Of a DNA stretch of 18,421 nt, positions 1-6,803 are shown in pieces. A model generated the notes under the pieces. It did no database searches, was not told the DNA's origin, and worked only from the letters and a program-made list of their open reading frames with translations. This DNA comes from JAIRNF01 sp031550925 (GTDB taxonomy: Bacteria; Bacteroidota; Bacteroidia; Bacteroidales; UBA932). How positions within the stretch are numbered: the stretch's first letter is position 1; each line of letters starts with the position of its first letter. The translations under genes and the position numbers were made by a program. The DNA is taken from positions 1-18,421 of the forward strand of contig JAVBOE010000106.1 of NCBI GenBank assembly GCA_031550925.1, written 5' to 3'.

Positions 1-798
1 TTCCCAGATATGCCCGATGCGGAGGCTATAAGAAAAGCGATAGGCAATAATATTACAGCCCAAAATATCAAAACAGAAGTAGAATACTTTCAAGGGCATA
101 ATAAGTCATATGAGCGTACATACGGATGGGCTTGGTTGCTAAAGCTGCAAGAAGAGCTATACACAAGCACCGATACCGAAATGCAGCAATGGTACAAGAA
201 TCTTAAGCCATTAGTTGATTTGATAGTACAGAAGTATATCGATTTTCTGCCTCGCCAGACATATGCCATTCGTTCCGGAGTTCATCCCAATACGGCGTTT
301 GGTATTTCGTTGGCGTTAGACTATGCTATTACTACAGGAAATAAAGAGTTAGAAAACCTGCTGAAAGAGCAAAGTATCGCCTACTACAACAACGATAAAA
401 ATTGTCCGGCAGGATGGGAACCAAGTGGCTCTGATTTTATTTCTCCCTGCCTGATGGAAGCCGAGCTGATGAGCAAAGTGTTAGACAAATCGGTTTACAA
501 GCAATGGCTAACAGGCTTTTTCCCTGAGTTGAAAGGCGGAAAACCCGCAAGCTTACTAAACCCAGCCACCGTTAGCGACAGAGAAGACATGCAGCTGGTA
601 CATCTTGATGGGCTTAACCTTAGCCGTGCTTGGTGTATGATTGCTATTTCTCGCCACATTGATGATGCAAAGGTCAAGGATATGTTGGTTAAATCGGCAG
701 CAAAGCATATAGAGGTTACGTTGCCTACAATTGCCAATGGGTACTACTCTGGAGAGCATTGGCTTGCATCGTTTGCCATCTACGCGTTGTTTATTTAA
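1..798 (+). CDS. DUF2891 family protein, 5'-truncated by window edge
   Basis: The reading frame is open to base 1, so the 265 residues seen are the C-terminal part; the ATG at base 10 is probably internal. The sequence resembles the DUF2891 family: an Arg-Ser-Gly-x-His-x-N segment near codon 90 (IRSGVHPNTAFG), a segment rich in Pro/Cys (CPAGWEPSGSDFISPCLMEA) near codon 137, and the C-terminal pair LDGLNLSRAWCM and GEHWLASFAIYAL. As I recall, family members are about 330-370 aa, so roughly 70-100 residues are missing upstream. The conserved His, Trp and Arg residues and the helical character suggest an alpha/alpha-barrel fold, possibly an enzyme, but no reaction is established and I do not assign one. 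Its stop lies 93 bp before the DUF4294 gene on the same strand. Confidence 0.8.
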   Translation, partial: FPDMPDAEAIRKAIGNNITAQNIKTEVEYFQGHNKSYERTYGWAWLLKLQEELYTSTDTEMQQWYKNLKPLVDLIVQKYIDFLPRQTYAIRSGVHPNTAFGISLALDYAITTGNKELENLLKEQSIAYYNNDKNCPAGWEPSGSDFISPCLMEAELMSKVLDKSVYKQWLTGFFPELKGGKPASLLNPATVSDREDMQLVHLDGLNLSRAWCMIAISRHIDDAKVKDMLVKSAAKHIEVTLPTIANGYYSGEHWLASFAIYALFI

Positions 799-891
799 GC
801 TACCTAAGGCTGTTTGGTATATTATTTGAGGGCTTAAACATAGCCAAAACATTCCGTTGGCTGTTTATATATACCTAAACGGAATAAAACG

Positions 892-1509
892 ATGCAGAAA
901 CAGTTGTTCCTATTAATGGTTATGGTTTTACTATTCTCGGGTGCTCACGCGCAGGAGCGTAAGGAATATTTGTTGCCATACATCATTGAGAATGGCGATA
1001 CTATTTTCTACTCAAAAATTAAAGAGGCAACAATTATTGGTCATAGTTCGGTAAGGAGTAAGCATGACTGGAAGCAATACCGCCGCATGGTTTATAACCT
1101 TAAAAAAGTTTACCCATATACGCAGATTGCAAAGAATAAGCTGGCAGAAATGGACACCCATTTTTCCCGATTAAAAACAAAGAAAGAACGAAAAGACTAT
1201 ATTGACAGGGTTGAAAACGAAATGATGGCCGAGTTTGAAGGTCCGTTGCGTAAGCTAACCCGCTCTCAAGGAAAAATGCTAATCAAGTTGGTGGATCGTG
1301 AAACAGGGCAATCTTCTTATGCCATAGTAAAAGAGCTGAAGGGCAACTTTACTACTTTTTTCTGGCAAAATATCGGGCGATTATTCGGCTATAACCTTAA
1401 AACCAGATACGACCCGAATGGCGAAGATGCTGTGCTTGAAGAGCTGGTTAAGATGTATGAGGATGGATCGTTTGATAGGCTATACTATCAAATGTTTGGG
1501 TATTATTAA
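892..1509 (+). CDS. DUF4294 domain-containing secreted protein
   Basis: The product is 205 aa. Residues 1-20 form a signal peptide: a Lys-containing start, a Leu/Met/Val core, and a probable type I cleavage after Ala-His-Ala20, leaving a mature N-terminal Gln. The rest matches DUF4294 as known from Bacteroidota: the early LPYIIENGDTIFYSKI segment, a basic middle section (KKVYPYTQIAKNKLAEM, then a Lys/Arg-rich helix), and a tryptophan/aromatic C-terminal half (FFWQNIGRLFGYNLKTRYDP). No catalytic motif is visible and the function is unknown; a periplasmic location is inferred from the signal peptide. The 93-bp gap upstream shows no clear promoter. The gene ends against a perfect inverted repeat and is convergent with pruA. 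Confidence 0.85.
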   Translation: MQKQLFLLMVMVLLFSGAHAQERKEYLLPYIIENGDTIFYSKIKEATIIGHSSVRSKHDWKQYRRMVYNLKKVYPYTQIAKNKLAEMDTHFSRLKTKKERKDYIDRVENEMMAEFEGPLRKLTRSQGKMLIKLVDRETGQSSYAIVKELKGNFTTFFWQNIGRLFGYNLKTRYDPNGEDAVLEELVKMYEDGSFDRLYYQMFGYY

Positions 1510-1512
1510 GTA

Positions 1513-1561
1513 AAACATGGCACGTCTTGTCTAACAAAGTGAGACAAGACGTGCCATGTTT
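1513..1561. repeat. Perfect 20-bp inverted repeat (B-family palindrome)
   Basis: Bases 1513-1532 pair without mismatch with 1542-1561 around a 9-nt loop. The element lies between the convergent DUF4294 and pruA genes. The left arm plus loop resembles the motif at 5987-6018, so this belongs to a dispersed family. It could act as a bidirectional transcription stop, although a tight T-tract does not directly follow either arm. Confidence 0.85.
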
Positions 1562-1605
1562 AGAACGTTATGGTTTTTTCGCACTACTCATATCGCATAT
1601 CCCAA

Positions 1606-1635
1606 ATCGTGTACTTGATACGTGTATCGTGCTTC
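1606..1635 (-). repeat. A-family intergenic repeat after pruA stop
   Basis: Read on the minus strand, the sequence begins with GAAG-CACGATACACGTATCA, 10 nt past the pruA stop codon for the CACGATAC core. The same motif in the same orientation follows the rpiB, queA and ispG stop codons. It contains alternating GTATC/GATAC half-sites able to form short hairpins. Confidence 0.75.
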
Positions 1636-1641
1636 TATCTT

Positions 1642-3267
1642 TTACCCCATATACGGGTAAGGAAAATCTGTTGGTGGAACCAGCGTTTCTTTTATTGTTC
1701 TTGGGTTAACCCAGCGAATTAAGTTCTGCCATCCGCCAGCCTTATCGTTCGTTCCTGAGCCTCTTGCACCGCCAAACGGTTGTTGTCCAACAACTGCACC
1801 CGTTGGCTTATCGTTGATGTAGAAGTTTCCGGCAGAGTAACGAAGTGCGTCAAATGCAATCTGTGTTGCATAGCGGCAGCTACTGAAGATTGAGCCTGTA
1901 AGCGCATAGACAGAAGTTTCATCACACAGCTTAAGCGTTTCTTCGTACTTGTCATCCTCGTAAACATAAATGCTGATAACAGGTCCGAACAGCTCTTCCT
2001 GCATGGTTACATACTTTGGCGTTTTACAAAGAATTATAGTCGGTTCAATGAAATAACCCTTAGATTTATCTCCATTTCCTCCGGTAACAATTTCCGCATC
2101 TGGCGATTTCTTTGCTTCTTCAACATACTTCATAATGTTGTCGAACGATTTTTCGTCAATTACTGCGCTCATAAGGATTTTAGGGTCGGTAGGGTCACCC
2201 ATTTTTATGCGGCTAACCATAGCAACCAGCTTATCTTTCAGCGTTGGCCACATAGACTGTGGAATGTACGCACGAGAAGCAGCCGAGCATTTTTGCCCCT
2301 GAAACTCGAATGCACCACGAACGATAGCCGTAGTTACTACGTCAGCATCTGCAGATTTATGTGCAAAAATGAAGTCCTTTCCTCCGGTTTCTCCCACAAT
2401 TCTAGGGTACGAACGATAGGTTGGAAGATTTTCTGCAACTTGTTTCCAAAAGTTATTAAATGTATTGTTCGATCCGGTAAAGTGAATACCTGCAAAGTTT
2501 TTATCTTTCATTACCACGTTGCTGATAACAGAGCCTTGTCCGGGAAGGAAGTTTACTACACCATCCGGTAATCCTGCTTCCTGGAAAACTTTCATCAGAT
2601 AGTAGTTGGAAAGGATTGCTGTTGTAGCAGGTTTCCAAACCGAAACATTACCCATAAGTGCCGGAGCCATATTAAGGTTACCCGCAATAGCCGTAAAGTT
2701 GAATGGGGTGATAGCATAAACAAACCCCTCTAAAGCACGGTGTTCAACACGGTTAATAGTGTCGTTGCTCGACATGGGTTGCTCGGCGTATATCTGAGAT
2801 GCATAGTGAACGTTGAAGCGTAAGAAATCGGCAATTTCGCAGGCAGAATCAATCTCAGCTTGATAAATATTTTTGCTTTGCCCTAACATCGTCGCAGCAT
2901 TAAGAACGTAACGGTATTTTTTAGAAATTAGCTCAGCTGCTTTCATCATAATTGATGCACGCTCTACCCACGGCAGGTTCGACCATTTTTCTTTTGCTGT
3001 CATAGCAGCATCAATAGCCATTTGTACTTCTTTCTCGCCTACCATATGGTAAGTAGCAAGTACATGCTGATGATCGTGAGGCATTACAACCTTACCCAGC
3101 TCACCTGTCTTTACTTCTTTTCCGCCAATAATCAGCGGAATTTCCAGCTGTTGTTTTTTTTGCTTTTCTATTTCTTCAAGCAAAAGTTTTCTTTCTGTAC
3201 TTCCTTCAAGGTAGCCGTATATGGGCTCATTTATGGGTTGTTTAAATGGAAAAATGGCGTTATTCAT
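1642..3267 (-). CDS. pruA: L-glutamate gamma-semialdehyde (1-pyrroline-5-carboxylate) dehydrogenase
   Basis: This 541-aa protein is an aldehyde dehydrogenase superfamily member, expected to oxidise glutamate semialdehyde to glutamate with NAD+ in the second step of proline catabolism. It resembles the stand-alone ALDH4A1 type, not the PutA fusion. Visible landmarks are the cofactor-region motif ITPFNFTAIAGN (residues 186-197), FTGS (263-266), the catalytic glutamate E293 in VGETGGKDF, the nucleophile C327 in FQGQKCSAASR, and the C-terminal NFYINDKPTGAVVGQQPFGGARGSGTNDKAGG block (about 481-512). Its length fits the family. No proline dehydrogenase gene is in the window, so the partner enzyme must lie elsewhere. 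The ATG start at 3267 is supported by a promoter-like sequence just upstream. It is convergent with the DUF4294 gene. Confidence 0.96.
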   Translation of the reverse strand: MNNAIFPFKQPINEPIYGYLEGSTERKLLLEEIEKQKKQQLEIPLIIGGKEVKTGELGKVVMPHDHQHVLATYHMVGEKEVQMAIDAAMTAKEKWSNLPWVERASIMMKAAELISKKYRYVLNAATMLGQSKNIYQAEIDSACEIADFLRFNVHYASQIYAEQPMSSNDTINRVEHRALEGFVYAITPFNFTAIAGNLNMAPALMGNVSVWKPATTAILSNYYLMKVFQEAGLPDGVVNFLPGQGSVISNVVMKDKNFAGIHFTGSNNTFNNFWKQVAENLPTYRSYPRIVGETGGKDFIFAHKSADADVVTTAIVRGAFEFQGQKCSAASRAYIPQSMWPTLKDKLVAMVSRIKMGDPTDPKILMSAVIDEKSFDNIMKYVEEAKKSPDAEIVTGGNGDKSKGYFIEPTIILCKTPKYVTMQEELFGPVISIYVYEDDKYEETLKLCDETSVYALTGSIFSSCRYATQIAFDALRYSAGNFYINDKPTGAVVGQQPFGGARGSGTNDKAGGWQNLIRWVNPRTIKETLVPPTDFPYPYMG

Positions 3268-3296
3268 AATGATGCTAGTTTAATAGGTTTATCAGG

Positions 3297-3327
3297 TAAA
3301 AATAGCAAAAACATCAATAAAGTACAA
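3297..3327 (-). promoter_or_regulatory. Candidate Bacteroidota-type promoter for pruA
   Basis: On the minus strand a TTG (3325-3327) is followed after 20 nt by TATTTTTA (3297-3304), one mismatch from the -7 consensus TAnnTTTG. This would give a leader of roughly 25 nt before the pruA ATG. The same spacing and the same -7 octamer precede the pRiA4b-like gene. Confidence 0.4.
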
Positions 3328-3461
3328 CCAATGGTATTATAGAGCAGAGATATAAATGTTTAGGAGTAAAAACTTTTATGGGCTACTATTGTTTTATATG
3401 CAGAAAGATTAAGAAGCAAGGATATAATCGCAGGGTCTTTTAAATCTAAAAATCAATTAGC

Positions 3462-3469
3462 TACCTTTG
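3462..3469 (+). promoter_or_regulatory. Candidate -7 element for rpiB
   Basis: TACCTTTG is an exact match to the Bacteroidota -7 consensus TAnnTTTG and sits 24 nt before the rpiB ATG. The -33 region has only a TTTT (3438-3441), not a full TTTG. Confidence 0.5.
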
Positions 3470-3493
3470 TGCAACTAAAAATAGAAGTTTAAA

Positions 3494-3922
3494 ATGAAAA
3501 TAGGACTGGCAAGCGATCATGCAGGTTACGAAATGAAGCAATTTCTGGTAGGAATGCTTGAGGCTTTGGGGCATGAGGTTGTGGACTTTGGCACAAACTC
3601 TAAAGAAAGCGTAGATTATCCCGATTATGCTCACCCGTTAGCTGGTGCTGTAGTAAGCAAAGATGTAGAGCTGGGCATAGCCTTATGCGGATCGGGCAAT
3701 GGTGTTAATATGGTTGTAAATCGGCATAAAGGTGTAAGAGGAGCGTTATGCTGGACTGCTGAAATTGCTTGTCTTGCCCGTCAACATAACAACGCAAATA
3801 TTTGCAGCATACCGGCTCGCTTTATCTCTGACCTCGAGGTTGCTACAATTGTCGAAACGTTTTTATCAACTCCATTTGAAGGTGGCCGACACCAAAAACG
3901 CATTGAAAAAATAGAGTGCTAA
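3494..3922 (+). CDS. rpiB: Ribose 5-phosphate isomerase B
   Basis: This 142-aa protein interconverts ribose 5-phosphate and ribulose 5-phosphate in the non-oxidative pentose phosphate pathway. It belongs to the RpiB/LacAB family: SDHAGYEMK (residues 7-15) near the start, VDYPDYAHPLA (40-50), and the active-site block GIALCGSGNGVNMVVNRHKGVR, with C65 in the position of the catalytic cysteine of E. coli RpiB (C66) and H98 matching H99. The anion-binding loop GSGNG (66-70) is intact. Length is normal for the family. The start is fixed by the conserved MKIGLASDHAG opening and a -7 element 24 nt upstream. A large inverted repeat follows the stop, so rpiB may be transcribed separately from truB. 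Confidence 0.95.
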   Translation: MKIGLASDHAGYEMKQFLVGMLEALGHEVVDFGTNSKESVDYPDYAHPLAGAVVSKDVELGIALCGSGNGVNMVVNRHKGVRGALCWTAEIACLARQHNNANICSIPARFISDLEVATIVETFLSTPFEGGRHQKRIEKIEC

Positions 3923-3930
3923 AAAAGACA

Positions 3931-4034
3931 GTATCACGATACAAGTATCAAGAATCATGAGGTAATAACTTCTTTTTCTTGATGCTTATGTCTAGGTTTT
4001 CATATCGTGATTCTTGATACTTGTATCGTGATAC
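3931..4034. repeat. Large inverted repeat made of two A-family repeats
   Basis: Bases 3931-3960 and 4005-4034 are reverse complements at 29 of 30 positions, separated by 44 nt. The left arm is an A-family repeat in the standard position after a stop codon (rpiB); the right arm is the inverted copy. As RNA it would form a long, AU-rich hairpin between rpiB and truB, ending 7 nt before the truB ATG. It might stop or stabilise the rpiB transcript, or sequester the truB start region. Confidence 0.85.
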
Positions 4035-4041
4035 ATTATTT

Positions 4042-4749
4042 ATGAGTAATCTTTCAGAATTGACCAACATCAACCTTGAAGAAGGTTATGTACTTGGTAT
4101 AGATAAGCCTTACGGATGGACATCGTCTGATGTTGTTCGTAAGGTAAAATTTATGTTGCAGCATAAGCTTAAGAAGAAAAATATTAAAGTAGGGCATGCC
4201 GGTACGCTCGATCCTTTAGCTACAGGCGTACTAATAGTTTGTATTGGTAAAGCAACTAAAAGAGCGGAAGCGTTGCAGGCAGAAGAAAAAGAGTATGTTG
4301 CCGAAATAAAGTTTGGAGAAACAACTCCCTGCTTCGATTTAGAAAAAGAGGTGGATGCTACCTACCCATATGAGCATATAACTCAAGAGAGTATAGCCGC
4401 TGCTTTACCCTCGTTTTTGGGCGAGATAGATCAGATACCGCCTATATTCTCTGCAAAAATGATTGGCGGTAAGCGGGCGTACGAGTTTGCTCGTAAAGGG
4501 CAAGAGGTTGAAATGAAGCCTGCTCGTATCACCATCTCCAATTTAGAAATTCTTTCATATAACACTCCTGTTCTTACGTTACGAATTTCTTGCAGTAAAG
4601 GAACTTATATCCGGTCGCTTGCCCGCGATTTAGGCGTTGAACTGCAAAGTGGAGCTCATCTTATTGGTTTAAAGCGTACTAAAAGCGGTTCCTTACGGGT
4701 AGAAGATTGTTTTTCTATGGAAGAAGTAGAAAAAGTTTTGAAGAATTGA
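4042..4749 (+). CDS. truB: tRNA pseudouridine(55) synthase
   Basis: This 235-aa protein is expected to isomerise U55 to pseudouridine in the T-arm of tRNAs. The TruB signature is clear: KPYGWTSSDVV (residues 22-32), GHAGTLDPLATGVLIVCIGKATK (51-73) with the catalytic aspartate D57, the IPPIFSAKMIGGKRAYEFARKG segment (about 132-153), and SKGTYIRSLARDLG near residues 190-203. I chose the ATG at 4042; an in-frame TTG at 4021 lies inside the inverted repeat and would add seven residues unlike the family. Length is within the usual range for short TruB proteins lacking an extended PUA domain. It is followed 97 bp later by queA, another tRNA-modification gene, on the same strand. Confidence 0.95.
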   Translation: MSNLSELTNINLEEGYVLGIDKPYGWTSSDVVRKVKFMLQHKLKKKNIKVGHAGTLDPLATGVLIVCIGKATKRAEALQAEEKEYVAEIKFGETTPCFDLEKEVDATYPYEHITQESIAAALPSFLGEIDQIPPIFSAKMIGGKRAYEFARKGQEVEMKPARITISNLEILSYNTPVLTLRISCSKGTYIRSLARDLGVELQSGAHLIGLKRTKSGSLRVEDCFSMEEVEKVLKN

Positions 4750-4846
4750 AACAAAATCGGCCTTCTTACGTATAAAGAGAACCTGTAAAAGCCGAAAACA
4801 GGTCTAACTTATTGTAAGTTAAATTAATCAATAGATAAAATATAGC

Positions 4847-5896
4847 ATGAAACTATCACAGTTCAACTACAAGCTTCCCACCGATTTAATTGCAAAGTAC
4901 CCCGCTGAAAACAGAGATGAGTCTCGTCTAATGATTGTTGACCGAAAAAAGGGCAAAATCGAGCACAAAACTTTTAAAGATATCATCAAATATTTTGATG
5001 ATGGAGACGTGATGATTTTTAATAACACGAAAGTTTTCCCTGCTCGGTTGTATGGTAACAAGGAAAAAACAGGAGCAGAGATAGAGGTATTTTTGCTTCG
5101 CGAGCTTAACAAAGAACAGCGTTTGTGGGATGTGCTGGTAGATCCTGCCCGTAAAATCCGTATTGGAAATAAGCTTTACTTTGGCGAGAATGATGTGCTG
5201 GTTGCCGAGGTAATCGACAATACAACATCAAGGGGTCGTACGCTGCGGTTCTTATTCGATGGTACCTACGAAGAATTTAGAGATACACTTTTTCGTCTAG
5301 GAGAAGTTCCTCTTCCTCGCTGGGTACGTAAAAAAGTAGAGCCCATAGACCAAGAGCGCTATCAAACAATATTTGCAAAGCACGAAGGTGCTGTTGCTGC
5401 ACCTACAGCCGGCTTGCACTTCAGTAGAGAGCTATTAAAACGCTTGGAAATAAAAGGAGTAAAACTTCCTGAGATTACGCTACACTTAGGGCTTGGCAGT
5501 TTCAGAGCCGTGGACGTTGAAGATCTTACCAAGCATAAGGTGGACTCAGAGCAGATGATTATTTCTGAAGAAACGGCAGATATCGTTAATGCCGCTAAGG
5601 ATGATAAGCATAAGATATGTGCGGTTGGAACAACTGTTTTAAGAGCTATAGAAAGTTCGGTGACAACTCAAGGTCATCTAAAACCTTACGAGGGATGGAC
5701 AAATAAATTTATTTTCCCACCTTACGATTTCAGCGTTCCCGATGCTCTTGTAACAAACTTTCATTTGCCGCTATCAACTCTACTTATGATGGTTGCTGCC
5801 TTTGCCGGATATGATCTGCTGTTTAAGGCTTATGAGGTTGCCGTAAAAGAAAAGTATAAATTCGGTACATATGGAGATGCCATGTTGGTAATATAG
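4847..5896 (+). CDS. queA: S-adenosylmethionine:tRNA ribosyltransferase-isomerase
   Basis: This 349-aa enzyme transfers and isomerises the ribosyl part of S-adenosylmethionine onto 7-aminomethyl-7-deazaguanine in tRNA to make epoxyqueuosine, the penultimate step of queuosine synthesis. Supporting motifs are the N-terminal FNYKLPTDLIAKYPAENRDESRLM (residues 6-29), MIFNNTKVFPARLYG (56-70), GEVPLPRWVRKK (152-163), GAVAAPTAGLHFS (181-193), HLGLGSFRAV (213-222), and the C-terminal TNFHLPLSTLLMMVAAFAG. Length is close to the roughly 350 aa typical of the family. The ATG is the first in frame after the truB gap and begins the conserved MKLSxF opening. It probably shares a transcript with truB. A stem-loop followed by T residues at 6011-6063 is a likely terminator. 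Confidence 0.96.
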   Translation: MKLSQFNYKLPTDLIAKYPAENRDESRLMIVDRKKGKIEHKTFKDIIKYFDDGDVMIFNNTKVFPARLYGNKEKTGAEIEVFLLRELNKEQRLWDVLVDPARKIRIGNKLYFGENDVLVAEVIDNTTSRGRTLRFLFDGTYEEFRDTLFRLGEVPLPRWVRKKVEPIDQERYQTIFAKHEGAVAAPTAGLHFSRELLKRLEIKGVKLPEITLHLGLGSFRAVDVEDLTKHKVDSEQMIISEETADIVNAAKDDKHKICAVGTTVLRAIESSVTTQGHLKPYEGWTNKFIFPPYDFSVPDALVTNFHLPLSTLLMMVAAFAGYDLLFKAYEVAVKEKYKFGTYGDAMLVI

Positions 5897-5906
5897 AAAG
5901 TATCAC

Positions 5907-5932
5907 GAAGCACGATACACGTGTCACGAAAA
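5907..5932 (+). repeat. A-family intergenic repeat after queA stop
   Basis: GAAG-CACGATACACGTGTCACGAA starts 10 nt after the queA stop, with the CACGATAC core 14 nt after it. Together with GATATGCGA at 5960 and the B motif at 5987 it repeats, in the same order, the arrangement found on the minus strand after pruA. Confidence 0.7.
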
Positions 5933-5986
5933 AGTAAGGTATAGCGTATTGTGTACAGCGATATGCGAAAGGTATGTGTCCTAATA

Positions 5987-6018
5987 ATGGCACGTCATGT
6001 CGAACGAAGTGAGACATC
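5987..6018 (+). repeat. B-family repeat (ATGGCACGTCATGTCGAACG...)
   Basis: The sequence shares ATGGCACGTCnTGTC and AAGTGAGAC with the palindrome at 1513-1561, and GTCATnTCGAACGAAGT with the reverse complement of 7961-7977. Its right end flows into the terminator-like stem at 6011. Confidence 0.65.
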
Positions 6019-6063
6019 TCCTGAAAAGCAGCAGTAATGCTGAATTGGAGATGTCTCTTTTGT
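6011..6063 (+). terminator. Probable intrinsic terminator of queA
   Basis: Bases 6011-6021 pair perfectly over 11 bp with 6047-6057, and the loop contains a further 5-bp stem (6029-6033 with 6038-6042). The 3' arm runs into a T-rich tract (TTTTGTTTATTT). Only the rightward direction has the T-tract, which fits the end of queA. Confidence 0.7.
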
Positions 6064-6645
6064 TTATTTAAAATGCTTTAGGCAATCATTTACTTCATTA
6101 ATGTCAAAGGCATTAACATCCCAAATTCCATCTTCGTCTAATATAAGCCAGTCTCTATACTCATCGGCTTCTTCGCTTTCCGGATTTGTTCGAAAAACAT
6201 CTTTCATTCTTTCATACCCGTATATTCCGCCACAGTCTTCTGGCGGGCAAGCCCCTTTTCCCGAAAGGCAAACGGCTTCTTTTTGTTCATCTTCTGTAGT
6301 TGACTCTAGGGTTATTTCGTGTACCCATCCATCCCCAAAATCATAGATATAGAGAAACTTGCAAAATTTATTTACAAAAATGTCAGATAGTTTAACTATT
6401 GAAGAGTCTTGTGTTCCAGTGAAAAAGTCAGGATCGAAAAAATCGTCTTCCGGAGGAATCACTATGCGAACATTACTTTGGAACTCTTTATCTTTAAACT
6501 CGAATAAATGAGCATTATTCCAACCAAATGCTATTTGTATTACCTCGTGAAACTCAAGGAATGTAAAATCTGCAGGAATAGCAATTTTTCTCCAAACAGG
6601 AGGCTTTGTTACTCCCTTAAGTTGAATTTTGAACTGAAATACCAT
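6064..6645 (-). CDS. pRiA4b ORF-3-like (IS1096 passenger TnpR-type) family protein
   Basis: The product is 193 aa. It resembles the plasmid pRiA4b ORF-3 family: the opening MVFQFKIQLKGVTKPPVWRKI with its invariant-looking PxVWR, FHEVIQIAFGWNNAHLFEF, the central FLYIYDFGDGWVHEITLE, and CLSGKGACPPEDCGGIYGYERM, whose cysteines and acidic residues could bind metal. The C-terminus ends in a short acidic segment (DGIWDVNAFDINEVNDCLKHF). The family's biochemical function is not established; some members sit in transposons, but no transposase or terminal repeat is near this one. I chose the ATG at 6645, two codons inside a TTG alternative at 6651, because a promoter-like sequence ends only about 17 nt upstream of it. 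It is convergent with queA and divergent from dprA. Confidence 0.85.
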   Translation of the reverse strand: MVFQFKIQLKGVTKPPVWRKIAIPADFTFLEFHEVIQIAFGWNNAHLFEFKDKEFQSNVRIVIPPEDDFFDPDFFTGTQDSSIVKLSDIFVNKFCKFLYIYDFGDGWVHEITLESTTEDEQKEAVCLSGKGACPPEDCGGIYGYERMKDVFRTNPESEEADEYRDWLILDEDGIWDVNAFDINEVNDCLKHFK

Positions 6646-6661
6646 AACCAAATTTTTGTCT

Positions 6662-6693
6662 TAAAAATACAATATTTGTTTTAAATGATCAAA
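6662..6693 (-). promoter_or_regulatory. Candidate promoter for the pRiA4b-like gene
   Basis: On the minus strand TTTG (6690-6693) is followed after 20 nt by TATTTTTA (6662-6669), one mismatch from TAnnTTTG. The predicted start of transcription would be roughly 10 nt before the ATG at 6645, giving a very short leader. Confidence 0.45.
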
Positions 6694-6753
6694 CATCAAA
6701 AAAAGAACAAACGACTTAACCCTATCATACTGCTCGAATATCTTAATTATTTA

Positions 6754-6783
6754 TTGCATACGTTCAAAAAGAGCTTATTTTTG
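6754..6783 (+). promoter_or_regulatory. Candidate promoter for dprA
   Basis: TTG (6754-6756), a 19-nt spacer and TATTTTTG (6776-6783) match the Bacteroidota promoter pattern exactly. The -7 element ends 20 nt before the dprA ATG. It is arranged back to back with the promoter of the pRiA4b-like gene. Confidence 0.6.
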
Positions 6784-6803
6784 CTAGCCATAATAGCAAA
6801 CAA

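Noticed and set aside
1527..1709. 60-codon rightward reading frame between DUF4294 and pruA
   Set aside because: It is built from the inverted repeat, the A-family repeat and antisense pruA sequence, and shows no protein-like composition or start signal.
3022..3342. 106-codon reading frame opposite the pruA start
   Set aside because: It is antisense to well-conserved pruA codons, and the product is a Phe/Leu-rich shadow with no family resemblance.
4021..4041. TTG start extending truB by seven codons
   Set aside because: It lies within the right arm of the inverted repeat; the ATG at 4042 gives the normal family N-terminus.
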